Assembly: GCA_016714645.1 (NCBI GenBank)
Contig: JADKCI010000002.1
Coordinates: forward strand, 186,001-250,000
From: Chromatiaceae bacterium
GTDB taxonomy: Bacteria > Pseudomonadota > Gammaproteobacteria > Chromatiales > Chromatiaceae
Direction of reading: 5' to 3'
Length of the DNA: 64,000 nt
A program made the position numbers and the translations under genes. The notes beneath the pieces are model-generated. The model was not told where the DNA came from. It saw only the letters and a list, made by a program, of their open reading frames with translations, and ran no database searches. Positions 17,636 to 26,167 of the stretch are shown piece by piece (within the stretch, counting starts at the first letter, position 1; every line of letters starts with the position of its first letter).

Positions 17636-18613
17636 ATGGCTGAATATCAAAATATTTTTACGCAGATCCAAGTTCGCGCCCCAGCACATGCCGGTCCGCC
17701 CCTGGTTGGGGGACATTGGGCACGGCAGGGTGGGCCCTTCTTCAATTACTGGGCAGGTAAGATTGGCGATGCTCAGATAGGTCCTGTTTATCTGGGCGCC
17801 ACGGGGGTTTTCTCTCTGGTCTTTGGCTTCATCGCCTTTGAAATAATTGGACTCAATATGTGGGCCTCGGTTGACTGGAGCCCCATCGAGTTCATTCGCC
17901 AACTGCCGTGGCTGGCATTGGAGCCGCCACCCCCTCAGTATGGTTTGAGCATCCCGCCGTTACATGATGGTGGTTGGTGGCTGATGGCGGGCTTCTTCCT
18001 GACGGCTTCCATCATTCTCTGGTGGATCAGGACCTATCGGCGCGCTATCGCCCTGGGGATCGGTACTCACATGGCGTGGGCCTTTGCCGCAGCGATCTGG
18101 CTCTATCTGGTGTTGGGCTTTATTCGCCCGGTCCTGATGGGCAGTTGGGCGGAGGCGGTGCCATTTGGTATCTTCCCGCATCTGGATTGGACCGCAGCCT
18201 TCTCCATACGCTATGGCAACCTCTTTTATAATCCCTTCCACATGCTGTCCATTGCCTTCCTCTATGGTTCCACTCTGCTCTTCGCCATGCATGGGGCCAC
18301 GATTCTGGCGGTGAGCCGCTTTGGTGGCGACCGCGAGATCGACCAGGTTGTCGATCGTGGTACCGCCTCGGAAAGAGCGGCCCTCTTCTGGCGCTGGACC
18401 ATGGGCTTCAATGCCACCATGGAGTCGATCCATCGTTGGGCCTGGTGGTTCGCCGTACTGACGGTTATCACGGGCGGAATCGGTATCCTTTTGACCGGAA
18501 CGGTCGTCGATAACTGGTATCTCTGGGGAGTGAAGCACGGTACCGCGCCAGCCTATCCGCTGGTGCCGCACGCCTTGCCGGATCCCGCCTTGCTGCCGGG
18601 AGGTGCGCAATGA
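17636..18613 (+). CDS. pufM: Photosynthetic reaction centre M subunit PufM
   Basis: Partner of PufL; 325 residues, five spans. LFYNPFHMLSIAFLYGSTL carries chlorophyll-ligand His residues, and WRWTMGFNATMESIHRWAWW contains iron and quinone-site residues. It starts 15 bp after pufL; its stop overlaps the pufC ATG as ATGA. The C-terminal extension past the last helix (KHGTAPAYPLVPHALPDP) is typical of species that keep a bound tetraheme cytochrome. Confidence 0.97.
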   Translation: MAEYQNIFTQIQVRAPAHAGPPLVGGHWARQGGPFFNYWAGKIGDAQIGPVYLGATGVFSLVFGFIAFEIIGLNMWASVDWSPIEFIRQLPWLALEPPPPQYGLSIPPLHDGGWWLMAGFFLTASIILWWIRTYRRAIALGIGTHMAWAFAAAIWLYLVLGFIRPVLMGSWAEAVPFGIFPHLDWTAAFSIRYGNLFYNPFHMLSIAFLYGSTLLFAMHGATILAVSRFGGDREIDQVVDRGTASERAALFWRWTMGFNATMESIHRWAWWFAVLTVITGGIGILLTGTVVDNWYLWGVKHGTAPAYPLVPHALPDPALLPGGAQ

Positions 18614-20124
18614 ACCGAGCTCATTTTTCTCGCAGGACCCTGCCTCTTGCCGTCGCCGGAGCCGCCTTGGTCGGTCTCGCTGGTTGCGAGCGGCCACCGC
18701 AGGAAACAGTGCAACTGGGTTATAACGGCCTAGGCATGGAAGCGGTGGTCAATCCGCGCCTTCTGGCGGCCAAGGTGGCGGAGAACATCCCCCCCGAGCC
18801 GGAGCCGCCCGCCGCGGTCATTCCCGCCAAGGCGTCGGAGATTTACCAAAACGTCCAGGTTCTCGGCGATCTGAGTATCACTGAATTCAACCGGCTCATG
18901 CTGGCCATCTCCAAGTGGATAGCCGCCGACCTGCCCGAGGCGGAAAGGTGTAATTACTGTCATTCCACGGAAAATCGTGCCCTGGATGACAAGTACACCA
19001 AGATCGTCGCCAGGAACATGCTCAAGATGACCCTGGATACCAATTCGAAATGGAAGACGCATGTCGCCGAGACCGGGGTCACCTGTTACACCTGCCATCG
19101 GGGCAAGCCTATTCCGGCAAATGTCTGGACCACGGATCCCGGTCCCGGACATCCGGATATGAATATGGCTTCGGGTCAGAACATCGGATCGGCGACGGTG
19201 GCTTACACCTCCTTGCCTTATGATCCGCTGACGCCCTTCCTGTTGCAGGACTATGATATAAACGTCATTCCGAAGGATGCCTTGCCCCCTGGGGAGCCAA
19301 CCAGTCGCAAGTCCATCAAGCAGGCGGAATGGACCTATGGTCTGATGATGTATACCTCCGACTCCCTGGGAGTCAATTGCACCTTCTGCCATAACAGCCG
19401 TTCCTTCTTTGACTGGGATCAGAGTACACAGCAGCGGACTACGGCCTGGTATGCGATTCGTCATGTGCGTGACATCAATAATGACTATATTTTGCCATTG
19501 AAGGATGTTTTGCCAGACAATCGCAAAGGGATACTGGGGGATCCCCTCAAGGTGGGGTGTGCGACCTGTCATCAGGGCGCTTATAAGCCCCTCTTTGGCG
19601 CAAGCATGTTGAAGGATTACCCTGAATTGGCGGGGCCGGCGAATGTCAAGGTAGCGGATGCGCCGAAAGCGGAGGCGGCTCCCGTAATAGCACCGGCACC
19701 GGCACCGGTAGCCGCACCGCAACCGGCCACCCTAGCGGCGCCGGTAGCTGCACCGCAACCCGCACCCCTAGTGGCGCCCGTGGCCGTGCCGAAACCGGCA
19801 CCCGTGGCCGTTCCCCAACAGGCACCGGCACGGGTAGGGGCACCACAACCTGCCCCAAGGGCGGCGGCTCCGGTCGTGGCTCCGGCGCCAGCAGCGGCTC
19901 CGGTAATGGTACCTAAACCCGTACCAGCGGCGGCACCGGCTCCGGTTCAGGCACCGAAACCCATGGCGGCACCGGCGGCGGTAGCTCCGGCTCCCGCAGT
20001 GGCACTGCCAGTGGCGCCGGCGCCAGCGCGGCATCCGGCTTCGGCCGTCCCGCCGCCCCCGGCACCGGTAATTTCCCCGCCACCAGCACCCGCGGTAGCA
20101 CCGGCCCCAACGGCGCCCAAGTGA
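18610..20124 (+). CDS. pufC: Reaction-centre tetraheme cytochrome c subunit PufC with long Pro/Ala tail
   Basis: Periplasmic, lipid-anchored cytochrome that re-reduces the special pair. Signal peptide with lipobox LAGC (Cys26). Four c-type heme sites: CNYCH 114-118, CYTCH 159-163, CTFCH 257-261, CATCH 317-321, in the usual two-pair arrangement. The cytochrome domain ends near residue 345, the normal family length. Residues about 355-504 are an extra low-complexity tail rich in PAPVAAPQPA-like repeats with almost no charge. The tail is in frame and ends with a stop at 20124. Starts by ATGA overlap with pufM. Confidence 0.95.
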   Translation: MNRAHFSRRTLPLAVAGAALVGLAGCERPPQETVQLGYNGLGMEAVVNPRLLAAKVAENIPPEPEPPAAVIPAKASEIYQNVQVLGDLSITEFNRLMLAISKWIAADLPEAERCNYCHSTENRALDDKYTKIVARNMLKMTLDTNSKWKTHVAETGVTCYTCHRGKPIPANVWTTDPGPGHPDMNMASGQNIGSATVAYTSLPYDPLTPFLLQDYDINVIPKDALPPGEPTSRKSIKQAEWTYGLMMYTSDSLGVNCTFCHNSRSFFDWDQSTQQRTTAWYAIRHVRDINNDYILPLKDVLPDNRKGILGDPLKVGCATCHQGAYKPLFGASMLKDYPELAGPANVKVADAPKAEAAPVIAPAPAPVAAPQPATLAAPVAAPQPAPLVAPVAVPKPAPVAVPQQAPARVGAPQPAPRAAAPVVAPAPAAAPVMVPKPVPAAAPAPVQAPKPMAAPAAVAPAPAVALPVAPAPARHPASAVPPPPAPVISPPPAPAVAPAPTAPK

Positions 20125-20330
20125 AGGGGATGAACTCGATGCCTGAACCGCCGTGTCCATAGGGCTAAAGCGGGGTCTCGTGGGCATCGAACAGTCAGCA
20201 AGTTGTAGCACAAGATAAGGGAATAGCTTGGTTGGAGTTAGGTGGCGTTGGTTGTTTCGAATCCTTGATCCAGCCCACGCCACAAAACGGAAAAGGAATT
20301 CATGGCCCGGGTACATTACGGGCGACCTAT

Positions 20331-20352
20331 TACCCTGACCTAGGTCAGAGTA
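20331..20352. promoter_or_regulatory. 22-bp near-perfect palindrome before the second pufBA pair
   Basis: The core CTGACCTAGGTCAG (20335-20348) is a perfect 14-bp palindrome; TAC/GTA arms extend it to 22 bp with one mismatched pair. It lies in the 296-bp spacer between pufC and pufB2, 68 bp before the pufB2 ATG. It could be an operator for separate expression of the second antenna pair, or an RNA-end hairpin for the upstream operon. No other gene was found in the spacer. Confidence 0.45.
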
Positions 20353-20420
20353 CCCTCGCCGCGCGGGGTTAGCGCGGGAACGGCCAATTTGGCTATTTTT
20401 TAAATCCGGAGGGTAATCCA

Positions 20421-20570
20421 ATGGCGGAAGAGAAAAAAACCAGTCTGTCCGGACTGACGGAAGAAGAAGCGAAAGAGTTCCACAAAATCTTCGTCTCAAG
20501 CTTCCTCGGGTTCACGGCAGTTGCAGTTGTGGCCCACATTCTGGTCTGGGCTTGGCGTCCCTGGCTTTAA
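20421..20570 (+). CDS. pufB2: LH1 antenna beta subunit PufB (copy 2)
   Basis: 49 residues, ATG 20421 behind GGAGGG (20408-20413). Nearly the same plan as copy 1: SLSGLTEEEAKEFHKIFVSS, single helix, His in VVAHILVW, C-terminal WRPWL. Extra pufBA pairs downstream of pufC are known in Allochromatium. The start of the gene has a lysine-rich N-terminus (EEKKTS) absent from copy 1. Confidence 0.95.
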   Translation: MAEEKKTSLSGLTEEEAKEFHKIFVSSFLGFTAVAVVAHILVWAWRPWL

Positions 20571-20616
20571 CCAAAGTCACTAAACCCATACCGATCTTTG
20601 TATAGGAGTCCCAAGC

Positions 20617-20799
20617 ATGTACCGTATATGGCAGATCTTTGATCCGCGTAGAACCTTGATTGCGTTGTTCGCATTCCTGTTTACTCTGGCCATTTTGATT
20701 CACTTCATTCTGCTCAGCACTTCCAAATACAACTGGGTGGAAGGTCCTGTTGCAGCTCCGGCGGCGGCGCAGATGGCGCCTCTTCCCAAAGGGCAATAA
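20617..20799 (+). CDS. pufA2: LH1 antenna alpha subunit PufA (copy 2)
   Basis: 60 residues, ATG 20617 behind AGGAG (20603-20607). The core MYRIWQIFDPRRTLIALFAF, ligand His in ILIHFILLST and YNWVEG identify an LH1 alpha. Its C-terminus (APAAAQMAPLPKGQ) differs from copy 1, so the two alphas may be exchangeable forms for different conditions. Confidence 0.95.
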   Translation: MYRIWQIFDPRRTLIALFAFLFTLAILIHFILLSTSKYNWVEGPVAAPAAAQMAPLPKGQ

Positions 20800-20882
20800 C
20801 AATAACGCCCGCGGTCAGCGTGGCGGATTCGGGTCGATCGATTTCGGCCCGGACCGCCCCAAGGAAAGGATGCGCGCCGTAT

Positions 20883-21311
20883 ATGAAATCCGTACTCAAA
20901 AAGGTTCGGTTAGGGACGACTGAACCTATTCAAGTCATGGACATTACTACCCAGATCAAGCAACTCCTTGCCGAGAGTGGGGTTAGTAACGGCCAGCTTA
21001 CCTTGATATCCAGTCACACCACGGCCTTTGTCAGCCTCAATGAATTCGAGCCGGGGCTGCAACAGGACATGGTTGAATATCTGGACAGGGTTGCCCCGCC
21101 TGGGGCTGGCTACCGGCATGATGTCAATCCCGTCGATGGGAGGCTAAATGCCCATTCCCATTTGGCGGGCCTTTTTTTGAATCCCTCCCTGACTATCCCG
21201 ATCGTCAAGGGTAGGCTCTTGTTAGGGGGCTGGCAGTCGATTCTCTTCATCGAACTTGATGGCCCTCGGGAGACGCGATCCCTTCACGTCCAGATTCTTG
21301 GGGTTGATTGA
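20883..21311 (+). CDS. yjbQ: YjbQ/UPF0047-family protein
   Basis: 142 residues from ATG 20883; the longer in-frame start at 20820 adds 21 residues not seen in the family. Signature blocks: SHTTAFVSLNEFEPGLQQDM, LNAHSHLAGLFLNPS with conserved His residues, and LLLGGWQSILFIELDGPRE. Members can show weak thiamine-phosphate synthase activity; the physiological role is unsettled. It sits 83 bp after pufA2 and 3 bp before the RuBisCO-like gene, so it is probably transcribed with it. Confidence 0.88.
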   Translation: MKSVLKKVRLGTTEPIQVMDITTQIKQLLAESGVSNGQLTLISSHTTAFVSLNEFEPGLQQDMVEYLDRVAPPGAGYRHDVNPVDGRLNAHSHLAGLFLNPSLTIPIVKGRLLLGGWQSILFIELDGPRETRSLHVQILGVD

Positions 21312-21314
21312 AGG

Positions 21315-22651
21315 TTGAACGCCGCCGATGTCGAGGGTTTTTTCGCCAATCCGCGCGATTTAGACCCCGAAAGCTATCTCTGGCTTGACTATTACATCGA
21401 GTGTGTCGGCGATCCGCGTACCGCGGCCGCCCATTTTTGTAGCGAGCAGTCCACCGCCCAATGGCAGCGTGTCGGCCATTGTGAAGACTTGCGGGCCCGG
21501 TTCGCGGCCAAAGTCGTCGATTTGAGTGTGGAGGCCCGGCTGCCGAGCCTGAGCTACCTCCCATCCTTGGCGTGGGGGAGGGCCCTATCCACGCCTGCCG
21601 TCTGAAGATTGCCCACCCTCATGGCAATTTTGGGCCCCGGATTCCCAACCTGCTGAGTGCCGTGTGCGGCGAGGGTACCTTTTTCTCCCCGGGCATTCCG
21701 ATCGTGAAGTTGCTGGATATTGAATTTCCCCACTCCTTTCTCGCCCAGTTTCAGGGGCCTCAATTTGGTATCGAGGGGATCAGGGCGCGCTTGGGGGTGT
21801 TTGATCGACCCATCTTCTTTGGCGTGATCAAACCGAACATCGGTCTGCCGCCGGAGGCCTTTGCCGAAGCCGGCTATCGGGGGTGGGTGGGCGGCCTGGA
21901 TGTGGCCAAGGACGACGAGATGTTGGCGGACATGGACTGGTGCAGCCTGGAGCGCCGTTCCGCGCTGCTGGGTGCCGCGCGGCGGCAGGCCGAGGTAGAG
22001 ACGGGGCAGTCCAAAATCTACCTGGCCAATATCACGGACGAGGTGGATCGGTTGTGCGATCTCCACGATATCGCCGTCGGCAATGGCGCCAACGCCGTGC
22101 TGGTCAATGCCATGCCGCTGGGACTGAGCGCGGTGCGTATGCTGAGACGGCATGCCCGGGTGCCCCTGATCGCCCATTTTCCTTTCACCGCCGCCTTCAG
22201 TCGTCTGCCTCATTACGGGGTGCATTCGCGGGTGATTACCAAACTGCAACGGCTGGCGGGTTGCGATGCCATCATCATGCCCGGCTTCGGCTCACGCATG
22301 ATGACCCCCGAGGCGGAGGTGGTCGACAACGTCGCTGCCTGCCTGGCCGAGATGGGACCCATCAAGCGCTCTCTGCCGGTGCCCGGGGGTAGTGATTGGG
22401 CCGGCACCCTGGACATGGTTTATCGCAAGGTCGGGTCCGTGGATTTTGGCTTCGTGCCCGGCCGGGGCGTCTTTGGACACCCCCTGGGGCCCGGTGCCGG
22501 GGCCGCCAGCATCCGCCAGGCCTGGGATGCCTGTCGGTTGGGTATCGCCATTGAGCAACATGCGGAGGCAAATCCCGCTTTACGCAGTGCCATCGCGGCC
22601 TTCGGCGAGGTGCCGCCGGTTCCCTTGGCCGTCACCGAGCATCAGCCATGA
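21315..22651 (+). pseudogene. RuBisCO-like protein (form IV), split by a -1 slip in a G tract
   Basis: Two overlapping frames make one RuBisCO-like protein. TTG 21315 opens MNAADVEGFFANPRDLDPE and covers the N-terminal domain to about LSYLPSLAWG; the barrel domain resumes in the -1 frame at GEGPIHACRLKIAHPHGNFG and runs to 22651. The junction is TGGGGGA (21573-21579): one more G would restore a continuous frame. Barrel motifs are intact (GVIKPNIGL, GGLDVAKDDEML, PLIAHFPFTAAFSR, VPGGSD). The sequence follows the Chlorobium-type photosynthetic RLP closely. Either a sequencing/assembly error, a recent mutation or programmed slippage. The stop overlaps the idi ATG. Confidence 0.85.
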
Positions 22652-23226
22652 GTCCGGGGGCCCCACCCTTCGCCGAGCCTGTTGGCCTACCGGCCTTTCC
22701 AGGACCCGATCGCGAGGAGCGGATCATCCTGGTGGATGGCCGTGATCAGGAATGCGGCACGGGGGGGAAGCTGGAGGTGCACCAGCAGGGTCTGCTGCAC
22801 CGGGCCTTTTCCATTTTCATTTTCGATACCGAGGAGCGATTGCTGCTCCAGCGCCGGGCGGACGGCAAATATCACTTCGCGCGGCTCTGGTCCAATAGCT
22901 GCTGCGGGCATCCCCGCCCCGGCGAGCGGACGGCGGATGCGGCGGCGCGGCGGCTGGAAGAGGAGTTTGGCTTCATAACGCCGCTTGACCAATTTGCCCA
23001 AGTCACCTATAAGGCCACTGATCCGGTTTCCCGTCTCGTGGAGCACGAATACCTCCACGTCTTCCGGGGTGTCTATGCCGGAGAGCCGCAGCCGAACCCC
23101 GATGAAGTCAGCGCCTGGCGCTGGTTGGCGTTGCCAAGAGTGGGCAAATGCCTGCGGAGATGCCCCCAATCCTTTACACCCTGGTTTGCTCTGCTGTTCC
23201 AAAGGGTCTTTGAGGAAACCAGCTAG
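22648..23226 (+). CDS. idi: Isopentenyl-diphosphate delta-isomerase (type 1)
   Basis: Nudix-fold enzyme interconverting IPP and DMAPP to balance isoprenoid precursors. 192 residues from ATG 22648, overlapping the RuBisCO-like stop by 4 bp. Active-site Cys in NSCCGHPRPGE, Nudix-like helix AAARRLEEEFGF, and the conserved EHEYLHVFRG Glu block. Supplies crtE and the phytyl tail pathway upstream in the cluster. Confidence 0.93.
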   Translation: MSPGAPPFAEPVGLPAFPGPDREERIILVDGRDQECGTGGKLEVHQQGLLHRAFSIFIFDTEERLLLQRRADGKYHFARLWSNSCCGHPRPGERTADAAARRLEEEFGFITPLDQFAQVTYKATDPVSRLVEHEYLHVFRGVYAGEPQPNPDEVSAWRWLALPRVGKCLRRCPQSFTPWFALLFQRVFEETS

Positions 23227-23247
23227 CGGAAACAACCGGAGTAAGCC

Positions 23248-24690
23248 ATGGGCAAGGCCCACCTAGGACTGATTGGTCTCGCGGTCATGGGCCGCAATCT
23301 GGTCATCAACCTCAGCGACCATGGCCATCAGGTGGCCGTTTACAACCGCACCTGGGCGCGGACCCAGGAGTTCCTGACGGGGGAGGGGGCCGGGCGCGGT
23401 ATCCTGGGTTGCGACTCCCTCGCGGAGTTGGTCGGGGCCCTGCGCTCGCCGCGGCTGGTCATGTTGATGGTGCGCGCGGGCCCCGGGGTCGATGCGGTCA
23501 TCGATCAGTTGGTGCCGCTGCTGGCGCCCGGTGACGTCATCATCGATGGCGGCAATTCCCATTACCCGGATACGGCGCGCCGCTACGCCCGGCTTGCCGT
23601 GGTTGGGTTGCGCTTTCTCGGTATGGGCGTGTCGGGCGGGGAGGAGGGGGCGCGCCACGGGCCCTCCCTCATGCCAGGGGGCGATCCGGAGGCCTGGCCC
23701 CTGGTGCGGGATATCTTCCAGTCCATCGCGGCGGTGGCGGAGGGCGAACCCTGCTGCCAGTGGGTGGGCGAGGGCGGTGCCGGACATTACGTCAAGATGG
23801 TGCACAACGGCATCGAGTACGGCGATATGCAACTCATCGCCGAGGCCTATCAGCTGCTGCGTCAGGGCCTGGGTCTGAGTACCGACCAGGTCGCGGCGGT
23901 GTTCGCGCGCTGGAATCAGGGCCTGCTGGAGTCCTACCTCATCGAGATCACCGCCGCCATCCTCGCCGTCCGCGACCCGGATGGCGTACCGCGTGTCGAT
24001 CGCATCCTCGACAGCGCGGGCCAGAAGGGCACGGGCCAGTGGACCGCCCTGGATGCCCTGGAGCAGGGTATCCCCCTCACCCTCATTGGCGAGGCGGTCA
24101 ATGCCCGCTTCCTCTCGGCTCTAACTGACGAGCGCGAGCGCGCGGCTCAGGCCTTTCCGGCCGCACCTCAGGCGGGGGATTTGGATCCCTCCCAGCCCTG
24201 GGTCGAGTTCGTCCACGATGCCCTCTACGCCGCCAAGCTGGTGTCCTACGCCCAGGGCTTCATGCTGCTGCGGGCGGCCAGCAACCGCTTCGGCTGGCGG
24301 CTCGCCTATGGCGACATTGCCCTCCTCTGGCGGGGTGGTTGCATCATCCGCAGTCGCTTTCTCGGCGATATCAAGCGCGCCTACGACCGTGCCCCCGACC
24401 TGGAGAACCTGCTGTTCGACGACTTCTTCGCCGCCGCCATCCGCCGGGCCGAGGCCGGCTGGCGCCGGGCGGTGACCCTGGGTGTCCAGCTTGGCATCCC
24501 CTTGCCGGGTTTCGCCGCCGCCCTGAGCTTCTTCGATGGCTACCGCAGTGCGCGCCTGCCGGCCAATCTCCTCCAGGCCCAACGGGATTATTTCGGTGCC
24601 CACACCTATGCCCGCCGGGACGCCCCCGCCGTCGAGCGCTTTCATACCGACTGGACCGGCGATCAAGAGGAGCGCCGGATCGATGAGTGA
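23248..24690 (+). CDS. gnd: 6-phosphogluconate dehydrogenase, decarboxylating
   Basis: NADP-linked oxidation of 6-phosphogluconate to ribulose 5-phosphate and CO2. 480 residues. N-terminal Rossmann motif GLAVMGRNLVINLSDHG with YNRT; substrate signature GMGVSGGEEGARHGPSLMPG; catalytic region GHYVKMVHNGIEYGDMQLIAE. The C-terminal helical domain includes WRGGCIIRSRFL. It ends overlapping zwf by 8 bp, so gnd-zwf-pgl are one transcription unit. Confidence 0.96.
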   Translation: MGKAHLGLIGLAVMGRNLVINLSDHGHQVAVYNRTWARTQEFLTGEGAGRGILGCDSLAELVGALRSPRLVMLMVRAGPGVDAVIDQLVPLLAPGDVIIDGGNSHYPDTARRYARLAVVGLRFLGMGVSGGEEGARHGPSLMPGGDPEAWPLVRDIFQSIAAVAEGEPCCQWVGEGGAGHYVKMVHNGIEYGDMQLIAEAYQLLRQGLGLSTDQVAAVFARWNQGLLESYLIEITAAILAVRDPDGVPRVDRILDSAGQKGTGQWTALDALEQGIPLTLIGEAVNARFLSALTDERERAAQAFPAAPQAGDLDPSQPWVEFVHDALYAAKLVSYAQGFMLLRAASNRFGWRLAYGDIALLWRGGCIIRSRFLGDIKRAYDRAPDLENLLFDDFFAAAIRRAEAGWRRAVTLGVQLGIPLPGFAAALSFFDGYRSARLPANLLQAQRDYFGAHTYARRDAPAVERFHTDWTGDQEERRIDE

Positions 24691-26167
24691 CGCCTGCGCC
24701 TATGTGATCTTCGGGGCCACCGGCAACCTGGCGACGACCAAGCTGCTCCCCGCTCTATACCACCTCGATCAGGCCGACCGTCTGGGCCCGGGCCTGCGCA
24801 TCATCTGCTCCGGCCGGCGGCCCCTCACTGCCGAGGCCTGGCTGGCCCAGGTGCGCGAGGCCATCGCCGCCAAGGCGCGGGGTGGCCTTGACGAGACCCT
24901 GTTCGCCCGGTTTGCGCGGCGCGTCGAATACTTTCGCGGCGATCTCGAGGACCCGGGGCTCTACCAACGGCTGGGGGAGCGGCTCGCCGAGGTAGGCGCG
25001 AGCAAGGTCGCCTGCTACATGTCGATCGGGCCGGACCAGTATGGCGGCGTGATCAGCCAGCTGGGCGAGGCGGGCCTGCTGAGCGAGGAACGCGGCTGGC
25101 GCCGGGTCGTCATCGAAAAACCCTTTGGCCATGACCTCTCCAGCGCCGCCGACCTGCAGCGCCGCCTGGGTCGCTACCTCCAGGAGTACCAGATCTACCG
25201 CATCGACCACTACCTGGGCAAGGCGACGGTGCAGAACGTCCTGGTGTTCCGCTTCGCTAATCTCATGTTGGAGCCGGTGTGGAACCGCCATCATATCGAT
25301 CACGTCCAGATCACCCACTCCGAGACCCTGGGGGTGGGTTCCCGGGCGGGCTTCTACGATGGCACCGGCGCCCTGCGCGACATGATCCAGAGCCACCTGC
25401 TGCAGCTCCTCACCCTAGTGGCCATGGAGCCGCCGGTGTCCATGGAGGCCGAGGCCCTGCGCGACGAAAAGGTCAAGGTGCTCAAGTCGGTGCGGCCCCT
25501 GGTCAAGTCCGCCGTCCACGCCCAGGCCTTTCGCGCCCAGTACGCCGCCGGTGAAATCGCGGGTAAACCAGTGCTGGCCTATGTCCAGGAGGACCGCGTC
25601 GATCCCCGCAGCGTCACGGAGACCTACGCCGCCCTCAAGCTCTACGTGGACAACTGGCGCTGGCGCGGCGTGCCCTTCTACCTGCGCACCGGCAAACGCA
25701 TGGCCGAAGCCCGCTCCCTGGTGTCGATCTGTTTCCGTCATCCGCCGCTGCAGCTCTTTCGGGGCACCCCGGTCGAATGCATGAATCCCAACTGGATCCT
25801 GCTTGGCATTCAGCCCGAGGAATGCCTGCGGGTGCAGCTCACCGCCAAGCAGCCGGGGCTGGAGATGCTCACCCAGCAGATCAGTCTGGACGCCCAATTC
25901 CGGGGCGACCCCTCGCAAACGACCGATGCCTACGAGGGCTTGCTGCTAGATGTCATCGAGGGCGACCGCTCCCTCTTTCTGCGTTACGACGAAGTCGAGT
26001 CCGCCTGGCGGGTCGTGGAACCGGTGCTGGACGTCTGGGCCATGGAGCGTGACTACATTCCGACCTATCCCGCCGGCAGTTGGGGCCCCAAGGATGCCCG
26101 GCGGCTGTTCGACCGCGAGGAACACCGCTGGCGCCAAACCCTGGATCCTGACGAGGTCACGGATTGA
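24683..26167 (+). CDS. zwf: Glucose-6-phosphate 1-dehydrogenase
   Basis: First step of the oxidative pentose-phosphate route, yielding NADPH and 6-phosphogluconolactone. The start ATG 24683 (MSDACAYVIFGATGNLA) overlaps gnd; 494 residues. Coenzyme motif GATGNLATTK; substrate-binding RIDHYLGKATVQNVL with the active-site His-Tyr; EKPFGHD before it. Its stop overlaps the pgl start. The frame upstream of 24683 is only a shadow of gnd. Confidence 0.96.
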   Translation: MSDACAYVIFGATGNLATTKLLPALYHLDQADRLGPGLRIICSGRRPLTAEAWLAQVREAIAAKARGGLDETLFARFARRVEYFRGDLEDPGLYQRLGERLAEVGASKVACYMSIGPDQYGGVISQLGEAGLLSEERGWRRVVIEKPFGHDLSSAADLQRRLGRYLQEYQIYRIDHYLGKATVQNVLVFRFANLMLEPVWNRHHIDHVQITHSETLGVGSRAGFYDGTGALRDMIQSHLLQLLTLVAMEPPVSMEAEALRDEKVKVLKSVRPLVKSAVHAQAFRAQYAAGEIAGKPVLAYVQEDRVDPRSVTETYAALKLYVDNWRWRGVPFYLRTGKRMAEARSLVSICFRHPPLQLFRGTPVECMNPNWILLGIQPEECLRVQLTAKQPGLEMLTQQISLDAQFRGDPSQTTDAYEGLLLDVIEGDRSLFLRYDEVESAWRVVEPVLDVWAMERDYIPTYPAGSWGPKDARRLFDREEHRWRQTLDPDEVTD

